A DNA stretch of 8,707 nucleotides, from assembly GCA_017460245.1 (NCBI GenBank), contig JAFUBK010000148.1, positions 1 to 8,707 on the forward strand, written 5' to 3'. The position numbers were made by a program, and so were the translations under genes. Positions 1-6,705 of this stretch are shown here, piece by piece. The notes beneath the pieces were generated by a model that saw only the letters and a program-made list of their open reading frames with translations, searched no databases and was not told where the DNA came from. Each line of letters begins with the position of its first letter. Position 1 is the first letter of the stretch. The stretch is from Bacilli bacterium. Lineage in GTDB: Bacteria; Bacillota_I; Bacilli_A; RF39; UBA660.

Positions 1-130
1 CCATGCCTTCAGTGCCGATTAATCTTGCTAAAACAATTTTTATAAGCATACTAATAATTTTAGTAATAAAGCCACCAATTATTAAAAACAATGCACTTTT
101 GATAAAAATATTGTTTTTTTTATTATTCAT
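1..130 (-). CDS. SpoVB/MurJ-type polysaccharide or lipid flippase, N-terminal part (runs off the left edge)
   Basis: The reverse strand reads ATG at 130-128 and stays open for 43 codons to the window edge. The peptide has a short basic, Asn-rich head (MNNKKNN), a first hydrophobic span at about residues 13-34, and the ending LARLIGTEGM. That ending matches the ARLIG-x-EG signature after the first membrane helix in SpoVB and related MATE/MVF-superfamily flippases, which move lipid-linked sugars across the membrane. In Bacillus spoVB also lies next to comN and secDF, which supports the call. An in-frame TAA five bases before the ATG blocks any earlier start, and no Shine-Dalgarno sequence is visible. 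A TATAAT box ends five bases before the ATG, so the mRNA may be leaderless. Only the N-terminus is visible, so the exact subfamily is open. The name does not show that the organism sporulates. Confidence 0.8.
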   Translation of the reverse strand, partial: MNNKKNNIFIKSALFLIIGGFITKIISMLIKIVLARLIGTEGM

Positions 131-150
131 ATTAGATTATATGAATATTA
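121..150. repeat. 30-bp near-perfect inverted repeat over the start of the spoVB-like gene
   Basis: Two 12-base arms (121-132 and 139-150) pair at 11 of 12 positions around a 6-base centre. The core arms are TATTCATAT and ATATGAATA. The repeat contains the minus-strand ATG (128-130) and the minus-strand TATAAT (136-141). It could be an operator for a dimeric regulator, or a hairpin over the start codon if transcription begins further upstream. The region is very AT-rich, so chance is possible. Confidence 0.5.
136..141 (-). promoter_or_regulatory. possible -10 box for the spoVB-like gene
   Basis: TATAAT is read on the minus strand, and five bases separate it from the ATG at 130. A start site at the usual distance would fall on or beside the ATG and give a leaderless transcript. 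No convincing -35 box lies 16-18 bases upstream, so this is tentative in such AT-rich DNA. Confidence 0.3.
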
Positions 151-180
151 ATTTTTTATTATGTTTTTTTGCTTTTAGAC

Positions 181-209
181 TTTAAAAATGCTTAAATTTA
201 ATATATAAT
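181..209 (+). promoter_or_regulatory. probable sigma-A promoter of the comN-secDF-rel operon
   Basis: A perfect -10 box TATAAT (204-209) lies 17 bases downstream of TTTAAA (181-186), which matches the -35 consensus at four of six positions. The predicted start near 216 leaves a leader of about 20 bases, followed by GGAGGT (227-232) and the ATG at 238. It is the only promoter-like sequence seen before the five-gene operon. Confidence 0.55.
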
Positions 210-237
210 GTATATGGTGCATTAGTGGAGGTAAATT

Positions 238-516
238 ATGGATATAGAATTTAATAGTGTTTCCGAATTGTACGAAAGATTAAAGCCAGCTTTAAAAAGC
301 AAAGTCCAAGAACTTAAAAGAGATGGTTATACGTATTTAACTTGTGAAGATATTTGGAATTATTTAAAAGAAAAAAAATGGCAAAATAGTAGAAATTTGT
401 CTTTAAATGAAATGGTTGATGATATTTTTAATAGTGATAATACGATTATTGATGATTATTTTAAAGGCAAATTAAATAAAAAAACAAGAAGAGTTTATTT
501 TGACGAGGAGATGTAA
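238..516 (+). CDS. comN: ComN-like post-transcriptional regulator
   Basis: This 92-residue soluble protein has no membrane span or signal peptide. Residues 14-48 carry the core of the post-transcriptional regulator family: RLKPALKSKVQEL, then GYTYLTCEDIWNYLKEKKW. The family pattern is RPAL-x-SK, GY, followed by W-x-x-L-x-x-KKW. In Bacillus subtilis ComN acts on comE mRNA and has been linked to division-site localisation; here the role is inferred from family only, and no competence genes are in view. The start is firm: GGAGGT lies five bases before the ATG. The gene is first in the operon, and its TAA shares one base with the secDF ATG, which suggests translational coupling. A comN gene directly before secDF follows the known Bacillus gene order and supports the assignment. 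The protein is rich in Lys, Glu and Asp, as expected for a small RNA- or protein-binding adaptor. Confidence 0.75.
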   Translation: MDIEFNSVSELYERLKPALKSKVQELKRDGYTYLTCEDIWNYLKEKKWQNSRNLSLNEMVDDIFNSDNTIIDDYFKGKLNKKTRRVYFDEEM

Positions 517-2789
517 TGGTGAAAAAAATAGTATGGAGAGTATTACTGACTATAGTTATTTTAGCAGCTGCTATTGGTTTATTGATACCGGTTTTACAAA
601 ATGTTAAATTAGGATTAGATTTACAGGGTGGTTTTGAAATACTATATCAAGTAAAAAGTATTGATAAAGATGAAAAAGTAACCAATGATATGGTTAATGC
701 AACTTATAAAACATTAGTTAAGCGTATAGATGTTTTAGGAGTCCTTGAACCGACAATTAATATTGAAGGGGATAAAATAAGAGTTCAGTTGGCTGGAATT
801 GATAATGCGGATGATGCGAGAAATATTTTAAGCCAAACTGCAAGTTTAAGTTTTAGAGACACTAATGATAATTTACTAATGACCAGTGATGTTTTAAGAA
901 GTGGAGCGGCTAAAGTTGGACGTGATGATTCTGGAAGTCCAGTCGTTTCTTTAAGTATTAAAGATAAAGATGAATTTTATAAAGTTACTAAGAAAGTAAG
1001 TCAAATGAGTGATAACCGTATTGTTATTTGGCTTGATTTTGATGAGGAAACTGATTCTTTTGAAAGTGAACAAGCTATGTGTGGTTCACTTAACAATTCT
1101 AGATGTTTGTCAGTAGCAAGTGTTTCACAAGGCTTTAGTAGTGATGTTATTATTCAAGGAAACTTTGAAGAAGAAGAGGTTGAAAATTTAGTAGATTTGA
1201 TTAATTCTGGTAGTATGCCTACTAAACTTGTTGAAGTGTCTTCAAAAAGTGTAGGTGCTTCTTTTGGAGCTAATTCACTTGAAAAAACAGCTGTTGCTGG
1301 AGTAGTTGGAATTGTATTAATTTTGATATTTTTAACACTTATTTATAGATTTTCTGGATTTATGGCCAGTGTTGGTATAGTTGTTTATACATCGCTTACA
1401 TTCTTTATTTTTTGGATGATTGGTGGAACGCTAACACTACCAGGTATTGCAGCGATGATTATTGGTGTTGGTATGGCCGTTGACTCGAATATTATTAATT
1501 TCTCTAGGATAAAAGAAGAAATGTATGAAGGAAGAGGAGTTCAATCAGCGGTTAAGAATGGTAATAAAAACTCGTTTACTACAATTTTAGATGCTAATAT
1601 TACGACTTTAATTACGGCAGTTATTTTATTCATATTTGGACAAAGTAGCGTTAAAGGATTTGCGACAATGCTTATTATTAGTATTTTTGTAACATTTGTA
1701 ATTATGGTTTTCTTTGTAAGATGGCTTACTAAATTGTTTGTTAAAACTGGAATGTTTGATAAACATCCAAAAGCTTTTATTAATGTTAAACCAAAAGATA
1801 TTCCAAATATTAATAACAAAGAAAAAAGAACAAAGTATTTTTACAAAAAAGTTGATTTTATTAAAAACCGAAAGATATTTATGATAATTGCTTTGATAAT
1901 TAGTGTAATTGGGGTATTGTTTATTGCTAAAATGGGTCTTAACTTAGGCGTTGATTTTAAAGGCGGTACAGTTATTACATTAAAAACTAGTGAGAATTTA
2001 ACTGAAAATAAAGTATCTAAAGATATTGATAAACTTGGTTATGATATGTATAATTTTGAAGAACAAAGTGATGGAAGTTATGCGATTAAAATTACTGAAT
2101 CATTAGGGAAAACTAAGGCTATGGCTATTGAAGATTACTTTGCGGATAAATATGAAGCATCTACTGATGTTGCGGTTATTTCAAACGTTGTAAAACAAGA
2201 ATTAATTAGAAATGCAATTTTATCTTTAGTACTTGCAGCTATGGCTGTGGTACTATACATTTCATTTAGATTTAAATTTAGTTATGGTGTAAGTTCAATA
2301 GTAGCTTTACTTATTAACGTTTTGGTTACTGTTTCATTATTCTCAATATTTAGGTTTGAAGTTTCAAGTATTTTCATTGCGGCAATTTTATCTATTATTG
2401 GATATTCAGTAAACGATGTTATTATTACGTTTGATCGTATTCGTGAAAACGTCAATAAGAAAAAGGTATTTAAGACTGCTGATGAATTAAATGATGTTGT
2501 TAATAATAGTTTACGTGAAATTTTAAATCGTAGTATTATTACAAATTTAACCACTTTAATTCCAGTACTTGCTTTAATATTCTTAGGTTCTCACGATATT
2601 TATGAATTTAATATTGCTTTGTTAATAGGATTTATCACAGGAACATTGTCTTCGTTATTTGTAGCAAGTCAATTATGGCTTGAAATAGAAAAGAAATATA
2701 TTAAAACTGGTAAAGTTAAAAAGAATAAGAAAAAAGATGTGTTTACTGATGAGATTGATGAACTTGCAATTAAAGGCATAAACTCTTAA
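516..2789 (+). CDS. secDF: SecDF fusion, protein translocase accessory subunit
   Basis: SecDF sits beside SecYEG and uses the proton gradient to pull exported proteins outward. The 757-residue protein has both halves in one chain, as in Bacillus. SecD half: first span at about 5-27, motif LGLDLQGG at 32-39, a large external P1 region (about 40-255), then a five-span membrane block holding GVGMAVDSN (317-325), with Asp323 at the family's proton-relay position. SecF half: a span near 455-475, motif VDFKGG at 479-484, an external P4 region to about 570, then spans with GYSVND (629-634), with Asp634 as the second key acid. The C-terminus is a Lys-rich cytoplasmic tail. The length is close to the Bacillus protein. 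The ATG overlaps the comN stop by one base, and GAGGAG at 505-510 supports it. Oddity: two cysteines, Cys189 and Cys197, lie in the external P1 domain. Confidence 0.97.
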   Translation: MVKKIVWRVLLTIVILAAAIGLLIPVLQNVKLGLDLQGGFEILYQVKSIDKDEKVTNDMVNATYKTLVKRIDVLGVLEPTINIEGDKIRVQLAGIDNADDARNILSQTASLSFRDTNDNLLMTSDVLRSGAAKVGRDDSGSPVVSLSIKDKDEFYKVTKKVSQMSDNRIVIWLDFDEETDSFESEQAMCGSLNNSRCLSVASVSQGFSSDVIIQGNFEEEEVENLVDLINSGSMPTKLVEVSSKSVGASFGANSLEKTAVAGVVGIVLILIFLTLIYRFSGFMASVGIVVYTSLTFFIFWMIGGTLTLPGIAAMIIGVGMAVDSNIINFSRIKEEMYEGRGVQSAVKNGNKNSFTTILDANITTLITAVILFIFGQSSVKGFATMLIISIFVTFVIMVFFVRWLTKLFVKTGMFDKHPKAFINVKPKDIPNINNKEKRTKYFYKKVDFIKNRKIFMIIALIISVIGVLFIAKMGLNLGVDFKGGTVITLKTSENLTENKVSKDIDKLGYDMYNFEEQSDGSYAIKITESLGKTKAMAIEDYFADKYEASTDVAVISNVVKQELIRNAILSLVLAAMAVVLYISFRFKFSYGVSSIVALLINVLVTVSLFSIFRFEVSSIFIAAILSIIGYSVNDVIITFDRIRENVNKKKVFKTADELNDVVNNSLREILNRSIITNLTTLIPVLALIFLGSHDIYEFNIALLIGFITGTLSSLFVASQLWLEIEKKYIKTGKVKKNKKKDVFTDEIDELAIKGINS

Positions 2790-2806
2790 AAGAGGTGAAC
2801 AAAATC

Positions 2807-4960
2807 ATGAAACATAAATCATGTGATTCTTTTGAAATGTTATATGATGAATTAAAAAAATATATAACAAATGAAGAGGATTTAAAATTGATTGAGAAAG
2901 CTTATAACTATGCTTGCGATAAGCATTTTGGTCAAAAACGCTTGACAGGTGAGGATTATATGACTCACCTTTTGAGTGTGGCTTATATTTTAACTAGTAT
3001 TAATGCAGATTGTTCAACAATTATTGCGGCATTACTTCATGATACTCTTGACAATACTGATGCTTCTGAAGAGGAAATTAAAAAGCTATTTGGAGAAGAT
3101 ATTGCTTCTATTGTGTCTGGAGTAACTAAAATTAATAGACTTAATTTTTCTGCTGATAGTGAATCAGTTATTAATAATCAAAGAAAAATATTAGTAGGAT
3201 TATCTGAAGACGTTAGGGTTATTATTATTAAACTTGCTGATAGATTACATAATATGCAGACATTATTTGTACTAGATGAAAAACAGCAAAAAGAAACAGC
3301 TCAGGAGACTTTAGATATTTTAACACCTATTGCGCATAGACTGGGAATGAGTCATATAAAGGCTGAGCTTGAAGAACTTTCTTTACGCTATTTAAAACCT
3401 GATGAATACTATGATATAGTTGAAAAACTAAATGAGACAAAAACTGAAAGAGACGCTAGTGATCAAAAGATGATTGATAGTGTATCTGAACTTTTAAATA
3501 AACATGGAATTAAGCATGAAATTAAAGGCAGATCTAAAAGTATTTATAGTATTTATAAAAAATTAGATAAAGGCAGACGATTTAGTGATATTTATGATTT
3601 ACTTGCTTTAAGGGTGTTTGTTGATACAGAACAAGAATGCTATCAAGCTTTGGGTATTATTCATTCGAAATTTAAACCTAAGCCTAATCGTTTTAAAGAT
3701 TATATTGCAATGCCGAAAACTAATATGTATCAGTCGCTTCACACAACTGTTTTTGGTGTTGATGGACAATTATATGAGATACAAATTAGAACTTATGAAA
3801 TGGATAGAGTAGCCGAAAATGGTATTGCTTCACACTGGTCTTATAAAGAACATGGTAGTAATAGAGTTTCTGTACAGACAGATATGGAACAAAAATTACA
3901 GTTTTTTAAGTCAATTATGGAACTTAAGCAAACTCAAGAAGATCCAGAGTTGTTTGTAAATTCTGTTCAGGAAGATGTTTTTAAAAATACGATTTATGTG
4001 TTTACGCCTAAAGGTGATGTTATTGAACTTCCTTATGGATCTACGCCGATTGATTTTGCGTACCGAGTACATACTAAAGTAGGGGATACAATAACTGGGG
4101 CAATAGTTAATTCACAAATGGTTCCGCTTGATCATAAACTTGAGAATCAAGATGTAGTTAAAATTATAACAAATTCTTCTTCTACACCTAGTCAAGAGTG
4201 GCTTAAATTTGTAAAAACTACGCAAGCTAAAAATAAAATTAAGAATTTCTTTAATAAGTCTTTAAAAGATGAAAATAATAAAAAAGGTGAAGAAATTTTA
4301 ACTAAAGAACTTAAAAAGTTAAAAATTAGTTTTAATGAATTTGAAGAAAACGGATTAAATAAAGTTTTAGAAAAACAAAAATTAAATTCTTTAGAAGTTC
4401 TTTACTCTAATTTGGGTAGCGGAAAGATTAATATTCAAACTGTAATTGATAATGCCTATAAAGAGGAATTAAGTAAAGAAGATTTATTATTGGAAAAAGT
4501 TAATAAAATGGGTAAAATTATTAACAAAGAAAATGCGGTTTCTGTAAGTGGTATTGATGATATTAAAATAAATTTTGCGTCTTGTTGTAATCCGGTTTAT
4601 GGTGATAAAATTGTTGGATATATTACTAAGGGTAATGGCATTACAATTCATCGAATGCTTTGTCCTAATATATCTGACATTAATGATAGATTGATTGAAG
4701 TGACTTGGAATGAAACTGCTGATAAGTTTGCGACAACTATTTTAATTAAATCAATGGTTACTAATGATTTATTAGTAAAAATTATTGAAAAAGCTACTAA
4801 TAACGATGTTGGAGTGCGAAATATTAATAATAATAAAGAACTTACTGAACAAACTTTAGAAATGACTGTTGTCGTTAAAGGAGTCGAAGAACTTTTAAAG
4901 TTTATGAATGATATTAAAATGATTCCTGAAGTTAAAGAAGTGGAAAGGTTGATCCGATGA
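2807..4960 (+). CDS. rel: Rel, bifunctional-type (p)ppGpp synthetase/hydrolase
   Basis: This 717-residue stringent-response enzyme makes (p)ppGpp from ATP and GDP or GTP, and normally also degrades it. The domain order is complete. The N-terminal HD hydrolase has His54, His78, Asp79, Asp145 and Asn149 in place. The synthetase has RFKD at 295-298, YQSLHT at 308-313 and the EIQIRT strand with catalytic Glu324. TGS is at about 396-457, a zinc-finger-type domain has Cys593, Cys594, His615 and Cys619, and ACT is at about 640-717. The RxKD loop is the form found in bifunctional Rel proteins. The hydrolase motif reads HDTLDNT where HD-x-x-EDT is usual, so the catalytic Glu-Asp pair has become Asp82-Asn83. 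I chose the ATG at 2807 because AGAGGTG (2791-2797) lies nine bases upstream. The in-frame GTG at 2795 lies inside that ribosome site. The stop overlaps dtd by four bases. Confidence 0.96.
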   Translation: MKHKSCDSFEMLYDELKKYITNEEDLKLIEKAYNYACDKHFGQKRLTGEDYMTHLLSVAYILTSINADCSTIIAALLHDTLDNTDASEEEIKKLFGEDIASIVSGVTKINRLNFSADSESVINNQRKILVGLSEDVRVIIIKLADRLHNMQTLFVLDEKQQKETAQETLDILTPIAHRLGMSHIKAELEELSLRYLKPDEYYDIVEKLNETKTERDASDQKMIDSVSELLNKHGIKHEIKGRSKSIYSIYKKLDKGRRFSDIYDLLALRVFVDTEQECYQALGIIHSKFKPKPNRFKDYIAMPKTNMYQSLHTTVFGVDGQLYEIQIRTYEMDRVAENGIASHWSYKEHGSNRVSVQTDMEQKLQFFKSIMELKQTQEDPELFVNSVQEDVFKNTIYVFTPKGDVIELPYGSTPIDFAYRVHTKVGDTITGAIVNSQMVPLDHKLENQDVVKIITNSSSTPSQEWLKFVKTTQAKNKIKNFFNKSLKDENNKKGEEILTKELKKLKISFNEFEENGLNKVLEKQKLNSLEVLYSNLGSGKINIQTVIDNAYKEELSKEDLLLEKVNKMGKIINKENAVSVSGIDDIKINFASCCNPVYGDKIVGYITKGNGITIHRMLCPNISDINDRLIEVTWNETADKFATTILIKSMVTNDLLVKIIEKATNNDVGVRNINNNKELTEQTLEMTVVVKGVEELLKFMNDIKMIPEVKEVERLIR

Positions 4961-5391
4961 GAGTTCTTGTTCAAAGATCTAAAGATTCTAAAGTTATGGT
5001 TAATAATGAGATTGTTGGCAAAATTGAAAGTGGTCTTGTTTTGCTTGTTGGTTTTACTTTAGATGATAATGAAAAAAATATTGATTATTTAGTAAAAAAA
5101 GTGGTTAATTTACGAATATTTGAAGATGATAATAATATAATGAATAAATCTATTTTAGATGTTGGTGGCGAAATACTTAGCGTTTCTCAGTTTACTTTGT
5201 ATGCTGATAGTAAAAAAGGAAATCGTCCAAGTTACGGTAAGGCTTTGGATTCGGCTTCGGCTTCAAGGTTATATGATTTATTTAATGATAAACTAAGGGC
5301 ATATGTTCCGGTTTCAACAGGAAAGTTTGGAGCAGATATGCTTGTTCGTATAAGCAATGATGGACCTGTAACAATATTGTTGGAGGGGTAA
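4957..5391 (+). CDS. dtd: D-aminoacyl-tRNA deacylase
   Basis: This 144-residue cytoplasmic enzyme removes D-amino acids, and in known family members also mischarged glycine, from tRNA, protecting translation. Both family signatures are present: SQFTLYAD (77-84), which begins with the SQFTL active-site motif, and NDGPVT (134-139), which holds the Gly-cisPro pair that gives chiral selectivity. The N-terminus MRVLVQRSKDSKVMV and the internal RPSYGKA stretch are also typical. Length is normal for the family. The ATG overlaps the rel TGA in an ATGA arrangement, with AAAGG (4944-4948) upstream, so translation is probably coupled to rel. The rel-dtd pair is a conserved neighbourhood in Bacilli. No missing residues or frame breaks were seen. 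Confidence 0.96.
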   Translation: MRVLVQRSKDSKVMVNNEIVGKIESGLVLLVGFTLDDNEKNIDYLVKKVVNLRIFEDDNNIMNKSILDVGGEILSVSQFTLYADSKKGNRPSYGKALDSASASRLYDLFNDKLRAYVPVSTGKFGADMLVRISNDGPVTILLEG

Positions 5392-5392
5392 A

Positions 5393-6442
5393 ATGATTAA
5401 AAATAAACTTGATTATAAACTTGTTAATATTGCAATTATAATATTTATTGGTTATCTAATTTATCAAGCTAAAGACTTTTGGATTTCGGTAGTAAGCGCA
5501 TTGTATCAATGCTTACTACCTTTTTTAGTTGCTTTTGTTTTAGCTTATGCATTAAATTCAGTGGTTAATATAATGTGTAAGCATAAAATTCCAAGATTTA
5601 TGGCAGTAATGATATTAATTTTGTTTATATTGGTTGTTTTTGGTTTTTTAAGTTATATGATTATTCCTTCTTTCCTTCAACAAGCCACTAGTTTGTTTGA
5701 TGCGGTTATAGCTTTTGTAAAAGAATTTAGTATGAGATTTAATCTTGATGTTTCTGATGTTTTAGATAAACTTACAGTTATTTTTAATGATTTTTTAAAT
5801 AAATCTGGTTCTTATATTTCTGATGGAGCTTTAAATATTATAGGGCTTTCGGCTTCATTTTTTTCAAAATTACTAATTGTTTTAACTGGTGTTATTTATT
5901 TTTTATACGATATGGATAAAATACGAGAAAAAATCAAAAAATTTTTAATTTTTAAAAATAAAAAAATCTATTTTTATTTATCTTCTATTGATAAACAATT
6001 ATATAAATATTTTTCTGGATTTTTAAAAATAGTAGTTATTTCTTTTTTTGAATATGTTTTAATTTATAGTATTATTGGACATCCTGATGCACTTATGCTT
6101 GGCCTTTTAGCAAGTTTGATGAATTTTATTCCATATTTTGGCGGGATTATTACTAATGTTGTTGCTTTTGTAACGGCTTTTACGGTAAGCTTAGGGTTAG
6201 TTATAAAAACGGTTATTGTTTTTATTGTTTTTTCGGTAGTCGATGGCTATTTAATTAATCCTTTGGTATATGGTAAGAGCAATCAAATTCATCCTTTGAT
6301 ACTAATTTTTTCGGTTTTTGTTTGTGGTTCATTATTTGGCATATTTGGAATTATTTTTTCACTTCCTTTGACAATTGTTATTATTAGTACATATAAGTAT
6401 TTTAAAAAAGACATTAAATATTTACATTATAAACTAAAATAA
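5393..6442 (+). CDS. AI-2E/PerM-family membrane protein
   Basis: This is a 349-residue polytopic membrane protein with about seven or eight hydrophobic spans. After two N-terminal spans (about 10-25 and 35-55) comes a less hydrophobic region (about 95-145) and then a dense helical block to the C-terminus. Family landmarks are NFIPYFGG (244-251), INPLVYG (288-294), HPL (300-302) and the glycine-rich FGIFGIIFSLPL stretch near the end. Some family members are reported to export autoinducer-2 or to exchange sodium and protons. The substrate cannot be told here, and no luxS is in view. The start is well supported: GGAGGGG lies just upstream of the ATG, one base after the dtd stop. It is the last gene of the operon, and no hairpin terminator follows its stop. 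Codons 32-43 form a terminator-like hairpin, described separately. Confidence 0.9.
   Translation: MIKNKLDYKLVNIAIIIFIGYLIYQAKDFWISVVSALYQCLLPFLVAFVLAYALNSVVNIMCKHKIPRFMAVMILILFILVVFGFLSYMIIPSFLQQATSLFDAVIAFVKEFSMRFNLDVSDVLDKLTVIFNDFLNKSGSYISDGALNIIGLSASFFSKLLIVLTGVIYFLYDMDKIREKIKKFLIFKNKKIYFYLSSIDKQLYKYFSGFLKIVVISFFEYVLIYSIIGHPDALMLGLLASLMNFIPYFGGIITNVVAFVTAFTVSLGLVIKTVIVFIVFSVVDGYLINPLVYGKSNQIHPLILIFSVFVCGSLFGIFGIIFSLPLTIVIISTYKYFKKDIKYLHYKLK
5488..5526 (+). terminator. intrinsic-terminator-like hairpin inside the AI-2E gene
   Basis: GGTAGTAAGC (5488-5497) pairs perfectly over 10 bp with GCTTACTACC (5511-5520). After a two-base bulge (5498-5499), ATTG pairs with CAAT around a TAT loop. Six Ts follow at once (5521-5526). 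This is the textbook layout of a Rho-independent terminator, yet it lies about 95 bases into a coding sequence whose upstream part matches its family. The structure is seen; termination or attenuation is inferred. Confidence 0.55.
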
Positions 6443-6471
6443 TTGACGTTTTTTTAAAATAAAGTTATAAT
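6443..6471 (+). promoter_or_regulatory. near-consensus sigma-A promoter for the small membrane protein and DUF362 unit
   Basis: TTGACG (6443-6448, five of six) and TATAAT (6466-6471, six of six) are separated by exactly 17 bases. The -35 box begins on the base after the AI-2E stop codon. The predicted start near 6478 leaves a leader of about 16 bases that contains little more than the perfect AAGGAGG site (6481-6487), six bases before the ATG. Confidence 0.85.
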
Positions 6472-6493
6472 TAAAACAATAAGGAGGAATGAT

Positions 6494-6691
6494 ATGACTA
6501 ATAAAGAAAAAGCTTTAATTGCGGTTGCGGCAATATCTGGCTTGGCTGTTTTAAGTGCCGGAGCATTTGCAATTTATAAATATCTAAAGAAAAATGATAT
6601 TTTTCTAGAAGGCGACGATGATGATGTTGTCTATGTTTTATTAGATGAGGAAAAACCTCGAAAAAGTTTTTGGAGAAAAAAAGCTTTATAG
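6494..6691 (+). CDS. small single-span membrane protein of unknown function
   Basis: I do not recognise a family for this 65-residue protein. It has a short charged head (MTNKEK) and one hydrophobic helix at about residues 7-28. The helix is rich in Ala, Gly and Ser, with spacing that would suit helix packing. A basic KYLKK follows, then an acidic run (EGDDDD, 39-44), and the tail is strongly basic (RKSFWRKK, 56-63). There is no lipoprotein cysteine and no clear signal cleavage site, so it is more likely a membrane anchor than a secreted peptide. Start evidence is excellent: perfect AAGGAGG at 6481-6487 with six-base spacing and a near-consensus promoter just upstream, so expression is probably high. 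It is followed after 14 bases by the DUF362 gene and is probably co-transcribed with it. Codon use is like the neighbours, and the stop is TAG. Confidence 0.85.
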   Translation: MTNKEKALIAVAAISGLAVLSAGAFAIYKYLKKNDIFLEGDDDDVVYVLLDEEKPRKSFWRKKAL

Positions 6692-6705
6692 GAAAGGAAA
6701 TACAT

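Noticed and set aside
1..130. Evidence for sporulation from the spoVB-like gene
   Set aside because: This flippase family is widespread in non-sporulating bacteria, and only 43 residues are visible.
3..185. Forward open frame of 60 codons with hydrophobic product
   Set aside because: It is antisense to the spoVB-like gene, whose reverse-strand reading carries the family motif LARLIGTEG. The forward frame has no ribosome site and no recognisable motif.
1541..2554. Reverse-strand open frames at 1541-1819 and 2282-2554 within secDF
   Set aside because: They are antisense to conserved SecDF membrane segments, lack ribosome sites and have no family resemblance.
2783..2794. CTCTT-AA-AAGAG palindrome next to the rel ribosome site
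   Set aside because: The stem is only four or five weak pairs with a two- to four-base loop. It is too unstable to argue for translational control.
3618..3812. Alternative forward frame inside rel, and a similar one at 7076-7288 inside the DUF362 gene
   Set aside because: Both overlap strongly conserved coding sequence in another frame and have no supporting ribosome site or motif.
4957..4960. Mycoplasma-type code with TGA read as Trp
   Set aside because: Reading through the TGA would extend Rel past its complete ACT domain into another frame of dtd. Tryptophan codons in the window are TGG, so TGA is a normal stop.
4648..4974. Reverse-strand open frame over the 3' end of rel
   Set aside because: It is antisense to the conserved zinc-finger-type and ACT domains of Rel and has no start signals of its own.
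6443..6465. T-run after the AI-2E stop as a possible terminator
   Set aside because: The run of Ts at 6449-6455 has no stable hairpin before it. It lies in the spacer of the 6443-6471 promoter.
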